Of a stretch of DNA of 64,000 nucleotides, positions 27,797 through 36,645 are shown piece after piece (positions within the stretch are counted from its first letter, which is position 1; the number at the start of each line of letters is the position of its first letter). A program made the translations under genes and the position numbers. Origin of the DNA: Bacteroidota bacterium (GTDB lineage Bacteria; Bacteroidota; Bacteroidia; Chitinophagales; Chitinophagaceae); assembly GCA_005882315.1 (NCBI GenBank), contig VBAR01000003.1, forward strand, positions 440,907 through 504,906. Reading direction: 5' to 3'. The notes beneath the pieces were generated by a model. It searched no databases. It was not told the DNA's origin and worked only from the letters and a program-made list of their open reading frames with translations.

Positions 27797-28004
27797 AAAA
27801 TTGGTTTTAGATGATAAGAAAGTGAGTGTAGTTATTTTCAAAAAAATATTTTTCGCCTTCATTTTTGAATTGCGAAAGACTTGCGGAAAAAATCATGCCA
27901 CAGTAAGCAATAGAAAAAAGATTTTACTATCGGGTAGCGATAATCAGTTTATCTAAACATTAATTGTTTAAACTCTTTAAAGCAAGGAATAGTTTTTTGA
28001 CAGA

Positions 28005-29744
28005 CTAAAAAACCGGGGAAATGATCTTTATATCTGCTTTACTGAATGCAGTTTTAAATCTCGCCAATACTTTTGCAGCTTCTGAAGTTTTCTTTTGAAG
28101 TACTAATGCATTGAATAATCCATACAATGCCCATCCGTTTTCATTATTGTTCAGCAGATCTTTCCTGAAAACTTTTTCTGCATTTATACCATCTTTATTT
28201 TGCAGGTAAGCGTTACCTGAAAAATGTTTCGGGTTCAGCATCCAGTCCCTCGGCTCTGTGTAAATCATATTTTCTTCGGTAGCCACAGCTTTGTCAAAAG
28301 CAACAATGGCATCAGCTTTCCTGTTTTCTTTTAAAGCAATTGTACCAATTAATAAATGCTCTGCAGTCATAGCCCCTTCGATAACAGGAGAGAATGGTGT
28401 TAAAGGTATTTGAAGTGAACTGTCTTTCATCAGTTGTTGCAGTTCAGTTAATTCCTGTTTTGCTTCCACCATTCTTGATCGATTGGCTAAAGCCATGCTT
28501 CTTCCGAAATGATAAAGGATATTTCCATAAATATGTTCGCTTGCAGGTTGTGGTTCTTTCAGTAATTCATCCCATTTACCAAAACGAATATAATGCAGCA
28601 CCGGTGTCATATGAATATACTGCAACACATTACCCATCGGTGCAGGTAATGATAAATAATCCGCGGGCACACTGTTTCGTGTTTCAAATGCAGCTTCTTC
28701 AGATGTTTTATAATTTCCTGACAGCATTGCATTATTTGCCTTCATGTGCAGGTTATGAATAATGTACAGGAAATCGGCGCCTGTAACCGGGGCATATAGC
28801 GGTATCATTTTTTTATAGCTGCTGACAGCAAAATTGTTTACAGTAACAGCTTTGTCATACATCCCTGTTCGCAGGTAAATATGTGATGGCATATGCACAA
28901 CATGTGAAAGACCGGGGTTTGTTTTTCCCAAACGTTCTGCACTGGGCAAAGCTTTAGCTGCAAAAGGTGAAGGTTCCATCACATGAATATAATAGTGATT
29001 GGCGGCTGGGTGCATTGGCGATTTTACCAATAGCTTTTCCAGCACTTCTCTTATTAACGGAGTCCATGGCTTAGGAGTGCCATCTATCTTCCACAGATCC
29101 CAGGGATGTTGCAGCATCATTGCGTCAGCATACAAAGCAGCAACATCAGCATCGTTTGGAAGTTTCTTGTAAACTTCTTTCATTTCATCAATATACACCT
29201 GGTTTAGGGCCTTCCTGTCTTCTGTTGAATCGCCAGTGTATCTTGATCGCTGTGCCCGTATCAGCATCTCTTCTTTCTCAGTGCAATCACCACAAGTTTC
29301 AATAGCTCTTCCGGCTGCGAGGTATGCATTATAAGAAGCAGTATAACCATAATCATTAATGTTAGGGCCGTACGCTAATGCCTGTGCCCAATAAAGCATG
29401 GCACAACTTGGGTCAAACTTAGTAGCTTTTTTAAATGAAGCCATTGCTTCAATAATGTGAAAGCTGTAATACATATTGATGCCTTGGTTAAAATAAAACT
29501 GTGCACTGTCATTCTTTGTAGAGATTTTCCATTTATAGATCCCGGCACCGGGAATAACAGGAATATCGTTTTCTTCGATCCAGGCGTCTAACTCATTCCA
29601 ATCAGGTGAGCAGCGAATAAGATTTTTCTTTTTGTACTCAGCAACATTAAATGGTGTTACTGTTTTTTGCTTTTCTGAAAAGCGAAAAGCTAATAAAACA
29701 GTTGTTGACAGAATAGCGATTGCAAAAATGAAACGGGCTTTCAT
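28005..29744 (-). CDS. Exported TPR-repeat protein
   Basis: A 579-residue protein with an N-terminal signal anchor (about 4-20). It has tetratricopeptide-like helices throughout: FNQGINMYYSFHIIEAMASFKKATKFDPSCAMLYWAQALAYG near residue 84, a long middle part with HPAANHYYIHVMEPS and HVVHMPSHIYLRTGMYDKA, and a final repeat with KVFRKDLLNNNENGWALYGL. The MPSHIY motif is shared by a group of TPR proteins of unknown function. It likely works in the periplasm. It is a single gene upstream of which the ABC-F gene ends. Confidence 0.78.
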   Translation of the reverse strand: MKARFIFAIAILSTTVLLAFRFSEKQKTVTPFNVAEYKKKNLIRCSPDWNELDAWIEENDIPVIPGAGIYKWKISTKNDSAQFYFNQGINMYYSFHIIEAMASFKKATKFDPSCAMLYWAQALAYGPNINDYGYTASYNAYLAAGRAIETCGDCTEKEEMLIRAQRSRYTGDSTEDRKALNQVYIDEMKEVYKKLPNDADVAALYADAMMLQHPWDLWKIDGTPKPWTPLIREVLEKLLVKSPMHPAANHYYIHVMEPSPFAAKALPSAERLGKTNPGLSHVVHMPSHIYLRTGMYDKAVTVNNFAVSSYKKMIPLYAPVTGADFLYIIHNLHMKANNAMLSGNYKTSEEAAFETRNSVPADYLSLPAPMGNVLQYIHMTPVLHYIRFGKWDELLKEPQPASEHIYGNILYHFGRSMALANRSRMVEAKQELTELQQLMKDSSLQIPLTPFSPVIEGAMTAEHLLIGTIALKENRKADAIVAFDKAVATEENMIYTEPRDWMLNPKHFSGNAYLQNKDGINAEKVFRKDLLNNNENGWALYGLFNALVLQKKTSEAAKVLARFKTAFSKADIKIISPVF

Positions 29745-29776
29745 ATCAAGGGTTTTATTTGCAGAAGGTACAAAGT

Positions 29777-31837
29777 TTACCCTTGTTTTGATTCCAACTC
29801 TACAATTTTCTCAAAAACCTGTTCGTATTGAGTATTTAACCGCTCTAATTGAGTGGCGGCTTCCTTATATGCATTTTCAGCCTGTATAAATTTTTGCTTA
29901 TCGGAATAAATAGACGGATCAGTTAGTGAAGCTTCCAATTCATCTTTTTGTTTTTTTAGTACAGCAATCTTTTCCTCTAATTGTTGAAAATTGCGTTGCT
30001 GTTTCTGCAATTCTTTTTTTTGTTCTTTGGCCCCCCCGCCCCCCGAAGGGGGGATCATAGAAGATTCTTTAGTATTGGTGGTTTTGCTTTCTTTACTATT
30101 TTTTTCAACAACTGACTTATTTGAACTATTTGACTTTTTTGATTCAGATTTTTTTACATCCCATTTACTTAAAGACATTTCGTTGCCAGTACTCTTAACT
30201 CCTGACTTCTGACTACCGATTCCTGACTCCTGTCTCTTCTTCCACTCAACCCATTCTTCATACCCGCCTTTGAATTCTTTTATTTCATGATCTACTATTT
30301 CCCATATCTTATTTGCTGTTTTAGAAACGAAATAACGGTCGTGGCTAACAAGGATCATCGTTCCTTCATATTTATTCAATGCCTCGATCAATAGATCGCA
30401 GCTATGCATGTCTAAGTGGTTGGTCGGTTCATCCAGCATCAGGAAATTGGCTTTACTTACAATAGTTTTTGCCAATGCCACCCTTGCTTTTTCACCACCA
30501 CTTAAAATTTTTATTTTCTTATCGCTGTCATCGCCACTAAAAAGAAAACAACCCAGCAATGAACGTAATTCAAGATCGTTCATCTGGCTGCCACATTCTT
30601 TCATTTCATCCAGGATGGTATTATTAATATTCAACGCTTCCAACTGGTGCTGCGCATAAAAGCTTTCTTCTACATTATGTCCCCATCTTCTTTCGCCTTC
30701 ACCTTCAATAGTAAAAGGCTCTACACCCGCAATAATTCGCAACAGCGTTGATTTACCTTTTCCGTTGGCGCCTATCAATGCGATCTTATCGCCCCGTTCT
30801 ATTTCTGCTGTAGCATTTTTAATGATCAGGTTATCGCCAAATGATTTGGAAATATTTTTTAATTCCACCAATACTTTACCCGGCGTTTTATCCAACCTGA
30901 AATTGATACGGATATTGGGTCGTTCAATAGAAGCTTCTTCTATTCGATCCAACTTATCCAATTTTTTCATAAGACTCTGCGCCATCGCTGCTTTACTTGC
31001 TTTAGCACGGAAACGTTCGATCAATCTCTCATTCTGCCGGATATAATCCTGCTGGTTATCAAAAGCTTTTTGTTGTAACTCAACCCGTATGGCTTTTTCT
31101 CTTTCATAGTAATCGTAGTTGCCGGTATAAATATGCAGTTGCTGCTGGTATACTTCAACAATTTTTGTAACCATCCGGTTCAAAAAATATTTATCGTGAC
31201 TTACAATTACTACTGAGCCCTGGTAGTGCAGCAAATATTTCTCCAGCCATTCAATTGAAGGAAGATCGAGGTGATTGGTAGGCTCATCCAATAATAACAG
31301 ATCGGGTTGCTGTAAGATCATTTTTGCAAGCAGTACCCGCATCCGCCATCCACCACTGAATTCCTTATAAGGTCTTTTCAGATCTGCATTTGCAAAACCT
31401 AAGCCCTGTAAAATCTCTTCTGTCTTGTGATGAATATTATAGCCACCCAATGTTTCCAATTCGTGCAAACGATCTGTGTATTCATGCAAGGTTTTTTCAT
31501 CACCGGTTTTTTCCAGTTCAATACCCAATACTTCAATTTCTTTTTCCAGTTGTAAAACTCTTTCAAAAGCACTGAGTGCTACTTCTAAAATAGAATCGTT
31601 GGTATCAAAACTTAACAGGTCCTGGTGAAGATACCCGATAGATGTGCTTTTGCTTTTTTCCACAGCACCCTCAGAAGGAGAGTACTCACCGGCAAATAAT
31701 TTAAGGATAGTTGATTTTCCTGTTCCGTTATACCCGATAAGGCCAATACGTTCATTGGGATGGATATGCCATGTGGCATCCTCGATGAGGATACGGGAGC
31801 CGAATTCGAATGTGACGTTTGTAAGTCCTGCTAACAT
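29777..31837 (-). CDS. ABC-F family ATPase (Uup/EttA type)
   Basis: A 686-residue protein with two nucleotide-binding domains: Walker A GYNGTGKST and GANGKGKST, signatures FSGGWRMR and LSGGEKAR, Walker B LLLLDEPTNHLD and FLMLDEPTNHLD. A linker of about 80 residues lies between them, and a C-terminal coiled coil (about 620-685) follows. ABC-F proteins act on the ribosome; the coiled coil suggests the Uup subgroup. Between the second ATPase domain and the coiled coil is a low-complexity stretch coded by two DNA repeats (30031-30053 and 30191-30239). The start codon lies four bases from a heptad repeat array, so no normal ribosome-binding site is visible. Confidence 0.92.
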   Translation of the reverse strand: MLAGLTNVTFEFGSRILIEDATWHIHPNERIGLIGYNGTGKSTILKLFAGEYSPSEGAVEKSKSTSIGYLHQDLLSFDTNDSILEVALSAFERVLQLEKEIEVLGIELEKTGDEKTLHEYTDRLHELETLGGYNIHHKTEEILQGLGFANADLKRPYKEFSGGWRMRVLLAKMILQQPDLLLLDEPTNHLDLPSIEWLEKYLLHYQGSVVIVSHDKYFLNRMVTKIVEVYQQQLHIYTGNYDYYEREKAIRVELQQKAFDNQQDYIRQNERLIERFRAKASKAAMAQSLMKKLDKLDRIEEASIERPNIRINFRLDKTPGKVLVELKNISKSFGDNLIIKNATAEIERGDKIALIGANGKGKSTLLRIIAGVEPFTIEGEGERRWGHNVEESFYAQHQLEALNINNTILDEMKECGSQMNDLELRSLLGCFLFSGDDSDKKIKILSGGEKARVALAKTIVSKANFLMLDEPTNHLDMHSCDLLIEALNKYEGTMILVSHDRYFVSKTANKIWEIVDHEIKEFKGGYEEWVEWKKRQESGIGSQKSGVKSTGNEMSLSKWDVKKSESKKSNSSNKSVVEKNSKESKTTNTKESSMIPPSGGGGAKEQKKELQKQQRNFQQLEEKIAVLKKQKDELEASLTDPSIYSDKQKFIQAENAYKEAATQLERLNTQYEQVFEKIVELESKQG
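30031..30053. repeat. GC palindrome inside the ABC-F coding sequence
   Basis: A run of C, one G and CCCCCCGAAGGGGGG form a strong hairpin. On the coding strand it reads as PPSGGGG in frame. Confidence 0.75.
30191..30239. repeat. Heptanucleotide repeats inside the ABC-F coding sequence
   Basis: Seven consecutive heptamers related to ACTCCTG (for example ACTCCTG, ACTTCTG, ATTCCTG, ACTCCTG). They are read through in frame and give a seven-residue protein period (QESGIGS, QKSGVKS). Confidence 0.75.
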
Positions 31838-31841
31838 TTTC

Positions 31842-31882
31842 GTGAATTGTGAATTGTGAATTGTGAATGGTGAATGATGAAT
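31842..31882. repeat. Left GTGAATT heptad array flanking the four-helix-bundle gene
   Basis: Three copies of GTGAATT, two of GTGAATG and a partial unit follow one another. The array lies in the leader of the ABC-F gene and is inverted relative to 32315-32341. Confidence 0.85.
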
Positions 31883-31903
31883 AGAGTCTGATAAAAGAAA
31901 AAT

Positions 31904-32254
31904 TTAATCTATCAGCCCCGATAAGATTTTAAAACATTTAATTATAGATTCACCTAATCGTTCAAGTGACATTTTTTCAAGATAGCCCAATTGTTGAGCT
32001 ATATCAAGTGCAGCATCAATTTCTACCAATGAACTGCGTGATATTTCATAAAATCTTTTTCTTTCGACTTCTGATTTTCTGGACGCACCCTCTGCTAGAT
32101 TCAAATGCACAGATAAAGCTGCTCTTCGTATCTGAGAAATCATAGCAAATTTTTCTGAATCAGGTAATTGCCTCTTCAGTTTATAACACTCTGCAACAAA
32201 CAGCATAGATACAGGGTAAATATCCAGTTTCTGATGATTAAGTTTCAAAAACAT
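31904..32254 (-). CDS. Four-helix-bundle (23S rRNA IVS / bAvd-like) protein
   Basis: A 116-residue all-helical protein with the family pattern: LDIYPVSMLFVAECYKLKRQLP at the N-terminus, then ISQIRRAALSVHLNLAEGASRKS, the most conserved segment, and RFYEISRSSLVEIDAALDIA. Members are encoded in intervening sequences of 23S rRNA genes or stand alone; Avd of diversity-generating retroelements is a relative. Function of solitary members is unknown. It is bracketed by heptad arrays in opposite orientation and sits between the ABC-F gene and a DUF3347 gene with which it shows no functional link. Confidence 0.9.
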   Translation of the reverse strand: MFLKLNHQKLDIYPVSMLFVAECYKLKRQLPDSEKFAMISQIRRAALSVHLNLAEGASRKSEVERKRFYEISRSSLVEIDAALDIAQQLGYLEKMSLERLGESIIKCFKILSGLID

Positions 32255-32314
32255 ATTATTTAGTTTATGGTTACTGGCTTGATAACAGAGCCTTTTCTAT
32301 TTAAAACCGCTCAA

Positions 32315-32341
32315 ATTCACAATTGACCATTCACCATTCAC
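32315..32341. repeat. Right ATTCAC heptad array flanking the four-helix-bundle gene
   Basis: ATTCACAATTGACCATTCACCATTCAC is the reverse complement type of the left array at 31842-31882. About 430 bases separate the two. Confidence 0.8.
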
Positions 32342-32377
32342 AAAAATAATGCTTTCTAAACTGCTAACGCTTTCAAT

Positions 32378-32385
32378 TACCTTTG
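32378..32385 (+). promoter_or_regulatory. Promoter -7 element of the DUF3347 gene
   Basis: TACCTTTG is an exact match to TAnnTTTG, 17 bases before the ATG at 32403. A clear -33 TTG is lacking. Confidence 0.5.
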
Positions 32386-32402
32386 CAAAAATTTAAATTT
32401 TT

Positions 32403-33041
32403 ATGAAAAAAGGGATCGCGGTTTTGGGTCTTTTGCTGCTGGTTTCGGCCGCAGTGTTGTATTTTTTTGTATTTAATAAAAATAAGGACGAAAAAACAGG
32501 AAACCAAGGTGAACAGAAGGCTGCCGGCGTTGTTATCAGCAAACATAGTGAGGGATTTAATCAATCGGTGGAAAGTTTCATGAATGCCTATTATATGATG
32601 GTCGAAGGTTTTGTGAAATGGGATACTGCGGTTGTAAGAAAAGAGTCGGCTGCATTTAAAACTGAGCTGGATAATTTCAAAATTGATGAGCTGAAAACGG
32701 ATTCTTTATTATATACGGATGCAACAAGAATTTGGAATGCGGTAAAAGCTGAAACATCAGCTATTGTTGGCGACAATGAACTTAGCGAGCAAAGAGGTTC
32801 CCTGAATATAATGTCACAGGCATTATATGAACTGCTGAATAAAATACAATACGATAAAGCAAAAGTTTATTTCCAGGAATGCCCGATGGCTTTTAATGAT
32901 GCCCAGGCTGGTAACTGGCTAAGCCCGGGATCAGCGGTCAGGAATCCTTATCTCGGTACATCACACCCAAAATATCATAGTGGTATGCTGAAATGTGGTG
33001 GCACAAAAGATTCAGTTAATTTTATATCGGCATCCAATTGA
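32403..33041 (+). CDS. DUF3347 domain protein, membrane-anchored
   Basis: A 212-residue protein with an N-terminal transmembrane or signal segment (about 5-26). A helical DUF3347 domain contains FMNAYYMMVEGFVKWDT, and the C-terminal motif ECPMAFNDAQAGNWLSP, RNPYLG and MLKCG is typical of DUF3347 proteins of Bacteroidota. Such domains accompany copper/silver efflux components, and the two cysteines could bind metal; this is family knowledge, not proof. The TonB-receptor gene begins 22 bases downstream and may be co-transcribed. Confidence 0.83.
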   Translation: MKKGIAVLGLLLLVSAAVLYFFVFNKNKDEKTGNQGEQKAAGVVISKHSEGFNQSVESFMNAYYMMVEGFVKWDTAVVRKESAAFKTELDNFKIDELKTDSLLYTDATRIWNAVKAETSAIVGDNELSEQRGSLNIMSQALYELLNKIQYDKAKVYFQECPMAFNDAQAGNWLSPGSAVRNPYLGTSHPKYHSGMLKCGGTKDSVNFISASN

Positions 33042-33063
33042 TCAACTGACAAACCTTTCACCC

Positions 33064-35442
33064 TTGCGAAAACTATCTTTCTTTTTACTGATCGTTTGCT
33101 TAACAACGATCTCTTTTGGTCAGAGCAAGCCTGCCTCGCCGGCAGGCAAGTTCACTTTGAATGGCTATGTTCGTGACAGCCTTTCCGGTGAAATGATCAT
33201 TGGCGCCAATATCATGGTGAATGGACAACCCAAAGGCGTAAGCAGCAATCAGTACGGTTTTTATTCCCTTACATTAGCTGAAGGCTCCTATACTATTTCC
33301 GTTTCGCATATTTCTTATCTCACTACTTCAACTGATATTGATCTTACTGCAAACCGTGAACAGAGTTTCTTATTGCTTGGCAAAAATTCAACAATGACAG
33401 AGGTGGTTGTTTATAACCGCCGCCGCGATGCGAATGTGAAGAATGCACAGATGGGAAAATTTGATCTGAGTATTGAGCAGATAAAAAACATCCCTTCATT
33501 TATGGGTGAAGTAGATATTTTAAAAGCGATACAATTGCTACCGGGTGTAAGAAATGCCGGTGAAGGTAATGCTGGTTTTTATGTAAGGGGAGGAGGACCT
33601 GATCAAAACCTGATCATGCTTGATGATGCGGTTGTTTATAATACCGGTCACCTGTTTGGTTTTTTTTCCATTTTTAATTCGGATGCAATAAAAAATGTGA
33701 GCCTGATAAAAGGCGGAATGCCGGCACAATACGGCGGCAGGCTTTCATCCGTGCTGGATGTTTCGATGAAAGATGGAAACATCAACAAATTCCAGATGGA
33801 AGGAGGTATTGGTACGATCGCTTCACGATTTTCGATACAGGGGCCACTGGTAAAAAACAAGGCGTCCTATATTATCTCTGCACGGCGAACTTATATAGAT
33901 GTAATTGCAAAACCATTCATCAGTAAAGAAAGTAATTTTTATGGCAGCGGTTATTATTTCTATGACCTGAATGCGAAAGTGAATTATAAATTTTCGGAGA
34001 AAGACCGTATATATCTCAGTGGTTATTTTGGGCGTGATGTTTTTGATTTTGCAAATACCGATCGTGATTTTAAAACCAATATCCCATGGGGTAATTCAAC
34101 CGCTACTCTCAGGTGGAACCATGTATTTAACCGCAAACTATTTTCCAATGCCACATTGGTTTATAACGATTATAAATTCAAATTCGCGGCTACGCAAAAT
34201 AATCTTGACCTCTCATTATCATCCGGCATACGTGACGGTACAATGAAAGTAGATTTTGATTATTACCCGTTGCCAGAACATAAAATTAAATTCGGGGGAT
34301 TGTTTACTTATCACAAGTTTACTCCGAATATCCTTAGTGGCCGGCAGGACTCGATCATATTTTCTCCGAATAATGAAAGTGTAAAACATGCTACTGAAGC
34401 TGCCCTTTATATCCAGGATGACTGGGAAGTAAATGAGAAACTAAAAATAAATTATGGGTTGCGCTGGAGCAATTTTACACAAATAGGGCCTTATGATAAA
34501 TATATACGTGATGCTAATGGCAATAAATTAGACAGCACTCATTACGATAGATTTGAAAAAGTAAAATCATATGGCGGGTTTGAACCAAGAGTTACCTTCC
34601 GCTATGCTATCAATGATGAGTCATCCGTAAAAGCATCGGTAACAAGAAACTACCAGTATATCCATTTAGTAAGTAACTCAGGTAATACATTACCGACCGA
34701 TCTCTGGGTGCCCAGCACTTATCTAGTGAGTCCGCAACTGAGCTGGTTGTATTCAGCAGGTTATTTCAGAAACTTTAAAGAGAATACTTTCGAAGCATCT
34801 GTTGAAGTGTATTATAAAAATATGGATAACCAGATCGAATATAAAGAAGGTTATACGCCATCTTTAAATGACCCGGAACAGGAATTTGTTTTTGGCAAAG
34901 GATGGAGTTATGGTGCTGAGTTTTTTCTGAATAAAACAAAAGGACGTTTTACCGGCTGGGTCGGCTATACCATTTCATGGACATGGCGAAAATTTGCTGA
35001 AATAAATGGTGGTGTAAAATTCCCTGCTAAATACGATCGCCGGCATGATCTGTCACTTGTTGGAAACTATGAACTGAATAAACGCTGGAAATTCGGAGCT
35101 ATATTTGTTTATGCTTCCGGTAATGCTACTACACTTCCCGAACGTTTTTATGTGATCAATGGTGTTCTTACACAGGAGTACAGCGCCGTTAATCAATATC
35201 GTTTAGCTCCTTATCATCGACTTGATCTTTCTGCTACACTTTCACCTAAAGAAAAAGCAAAAAAGAAAAGAATGCAGAGTTACTGGGTATTCAGTATTTA
35301 TAATGCTTACTGCCGGCTCAATCCTTATTTTATTTATTTCGATCAGACCGGCAGCCCTTATAATGGTACTTTAAAAGTGGAAGCATTACAAGTTTCGCTA
35401 TTTCCAATCTTACCTGCTGTGACATGGAATTTTAAATTCTGA
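33064..35442 (+). CDS. TonB-dependent receptor with carboxypeptidase-like N-terminal domain
   Basis: A 792-residue outer membrane receptor if begun at the TTG at 33064, which gives a clean signal peptide (RKLSFFLLIVCLTTISFGQ); the frame is open from 32995, overlapping the previous gene. A CarboxypepD_reg-like domain (FTLNGYVRDSLSGEMIIGANI) is followed by the plug (YVRGGGPDQNLIMLDDAVVYN) and a 22-strand-type barrel. It imports an unidentified ligand with TonB energy. No SusD partner follows. The residues PASPAGK just after the signal peptide are coded by a GC palindrome repeat (33129-33150). Confidence 0.88.
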   Translation: MRKLSFFLLIVCLTTISFGQSKPASPAGKFTLNGYVRDSLSGEMIIGANIMVNGQPKGVSSNQYGFYSLTLAEGSYTISVSHISYLTTSTDIDLTANREQSFLLLGKNSTMTEVVVYNRRRDANVKNAQMGKFDLSIEQIKNIPSFMGEVDILKAIQLLPGVRNAGEGNAGFYVRGGGPDQNLIMLDDAVVYNTGHLFGFFSIFNSDAIKNVSLIKGGMPAQYGGRLSSVLDVSMKDGNINKFQMEGGIGTIASRFSIQGPLVKNKASYIISARRTYIDVIAKPFISKESNFYGSGYYFYDLNAKVNYKFSEKDRIYLSGYFGRDVFDFANTDRDFKTNIPWGNSTATLRWNHVFNRKLFSNATLVYNDYKFKFAATQNNLDLSLSSGIRDGTMKVDFDYYPLPEHKIKFGGLFTYHKFTPNILSGRQDSIIFSPNNESVKHATEAALYIQDDWEVNEKLKINYGLRWSNFTQIGPYDKYIRDANGNKLDSTHYDRFEKVKSYGGFEPRVTFRYAINDESSVKASVTRNYQYIHLVSNSGNTLPTDLWVPSTYLVSPQLSWLYSAGYFRNFKENTFEASVEVYYKNMDNQIEYKEGYTPSLNDPEQEFVFGKGWSYGAEFFLNKTKGRFTGWVGYTISWTWRKFAEINGGVKFPAKYDRRHDLSLVGNYELNKRWKFGAIFVYASGNATTLPERFYVINGVLTQEYSAVNQYRLAPYHRLDLSATLSPKEKAKKKRMQSYWVFSIYNAYCRLNPYFIYFDQTGSPYNGTLKVEALQVSLFPILPAVTWNFKF
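33129..33150. repeat. GCCTGC/GCAGGC palindrome in the TonB-receptor gene
   Basis: GCCTGCCTCGCCGGCAGGC forms a palindrome related to those at 40067-40088 and 55545-55565. It codes for PASPAG in frame. Confidence 0.65.
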
Positions 35443-35468
35443 TTCTACTGAAAATGATTTGCTTTTTT

Positions 35469-35537
35469 GTTCCGGTTTAAACTGATTATTAATTAAATTT
35501 GGAATAAGACACTACGCCAAGCGGCGAGTTGTACGCC
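35469..35537 (+). repeat. Array repeat B, copy 1
   Basis: It contains AACTGATTATTAATTAAATT and ends AAGCGGCGAGTTGTACGCC. It precedes the first small gene of the array by about 20 bases. Confidence 0.85.
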
Positions 35538-35557
35538 ACCTTGACGACTACTTAATT

Positions 35558-35938
35558 ATGAAAGTACTGGCATTAATCTCATATTTTTTTATTTGTCTAC
35601 CAGGTTCTATGATTTTAATTCCGTGGGGTTTGTTTTTGGTTACTGGAATTTTTACGGCCGAGACAAATTACAAGGTGATGATTGTTCTTGCGGATGTTTC
35701 TTTAATCCTATTGGCATACTTTTCGACTAAACCCATGACAAGACTCCGAATAATCATTGAAATAGTTGCCTTCGGACTTCTCCTATTGCCGTTCATAGTT
35801 ATTGCTGCTGGCTGGCCTTTGAGAACATTTAGTTACTTTCTCTTTATTGCTCCCTTTTCGACATTTGCTGTATTGTATCTAATTTCACTTGGGCGATCCA
35901 TTGCAATATACAGAAAATCAAAAGTGAAAAATGGCTGA
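35558..35938 (+). CDS. Array gene 1: small multi-pass membrane protein
   Basis: A 126-residue protein with four hydrophobic segments (about 5-25, 35-53, 62-85 and 90-112) and a basic C-terminus. No motif is recognised. The ATG follows repeat B by about 20 bases, as for the other two genes of the array. Repeat A begins nine bases after the stop codon. The composition is somewhat less AT-rich than in the other two array genes. Confidence 0.65.
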   Translation: MKVLALISYFFICLPGSMILIPWGLFLVTGIFTAETNYKVMIVLADVSLILLAYFSTKPMTRLRIIIEIVAFGLLLLPFIVIAAGWPLRTFSYFLFIAPFSTFAVLYLISLGRSIAIYRKSKVKNG

Positions 35939-35947
35939 GTATAATTT

Positions 35948-36107
35948 CTGTCCGCCCGGGTCTTCGCAAGAAAGATTTCGAAAAAATAATACTGCTGCTG
36001 CGAGACCCCGGACGAGCAGAAATAATGATTTGCTTTTTTGTTCCAGTTTAAACTGATTATTAATTAAATTTGGAACAAGACATAAGGCCAAGCGGCTAGT
36101 TGTAAGC
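35948..36107 (+). repeat. Array repeats A and B, copy 2 (complete intergenic unit)
   Basis: Repeat A (about 35948-35999, with CGCAAGAAAGATTTCG) continues into GCGAGACCCCGGACGAGCAG, which pairs imperfectly with the start of A. Repeat B (36040-36107) follows, with an inverted pair GTTCCA...TGGAAC. This is the fullest copy of the spacer. Confidence 0.85.
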
Positions 36108-36126
36108 AATTAAGAAAAAAAATTAC

Positions 36127-36486
36127 TTGAAAATTAAACTTAAGTATTATAAAAAAGCATTTATTGCTTTGACCTTGACCTTTTTTTTGGTTGAAGCAAA
36201 TGGCCAGACTTCAAAGGTTAATAACCTTTGTGAATTCCAAAATCAGCGACTTGGCGAGTTTGTCTCAAAACTTAAAGAAAATTTAGTTGATACAATTCCA
36301 GTTAGACAGTATACAGGGAATATTACCAGTTTTTACTTACGATTTGCCGACAGCACTTACTTTGAAGTTTTTCCTGAACTAAGTAAAAGTGATACAGCTT
36401 TGCATACAAAGCCCTTTAGCTTGGCTAATTATGCAAACTACCGTATAAAGTGTCTTTTTTATATTGAAAGGGGGAACTGTTATTAG
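36127..36486 (+). CDS. Array gene 2: small secreted protein
   Basis: A 119-residue protein read from a TTG start, with a signal peptide (AFIALTLTFFLVEANGQ) and a short soluble part ending YIERGNCY. No family is recognised. It could be a truncated form of a larger protein, as the C-terminus ends abruptly in the middle of a strand-like segment. The distance from repeat B to the start is about 20 bases. Confidence 0.55.
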   Translation: MKIKLKYYKKAFIALTLTFFLVEANGQTSKVNNLCEFQNQRLGEFVSKLKENLVDTIPVRQYTGNITSFYLRFADSTYFEVFPELSKSDTALHTKPFSLANYANYRIKCLFYIERGNCY

Positions 36487-36565
36487 AAACTGCGGTTGCA
36501 AGAGTTTAGCTCGATATAGGAACAGAAGATTCGACGTTAACTAAACAGACATACAAAATCGTATT

Positions 36566-36627
36566 ACCAAAACTGATTATTAATTAAATTTGGAACGAGA
36601 CACTACGACAAGCGGCGAGTTGTGCGC
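36566..36627 (+). repeat. Array repeat B, copy 3
   Basis: It shares AACTGATTATTAATTAAATT with copies 1 and 2 and ends AAGCGGCGAGTTGTGCGC. Repeat A is missing here; only about 80 unrelated bases separate it from gene 2. Confidence 0.85.
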
Positions 36628-36645
36628 AATAACTACCTTCATTGT

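Noticed and set aside
31842-32341. CRISPR array reading of the heptad repeats
   Set aside because: Units are seven bases with no spacers; there are no cas genes.
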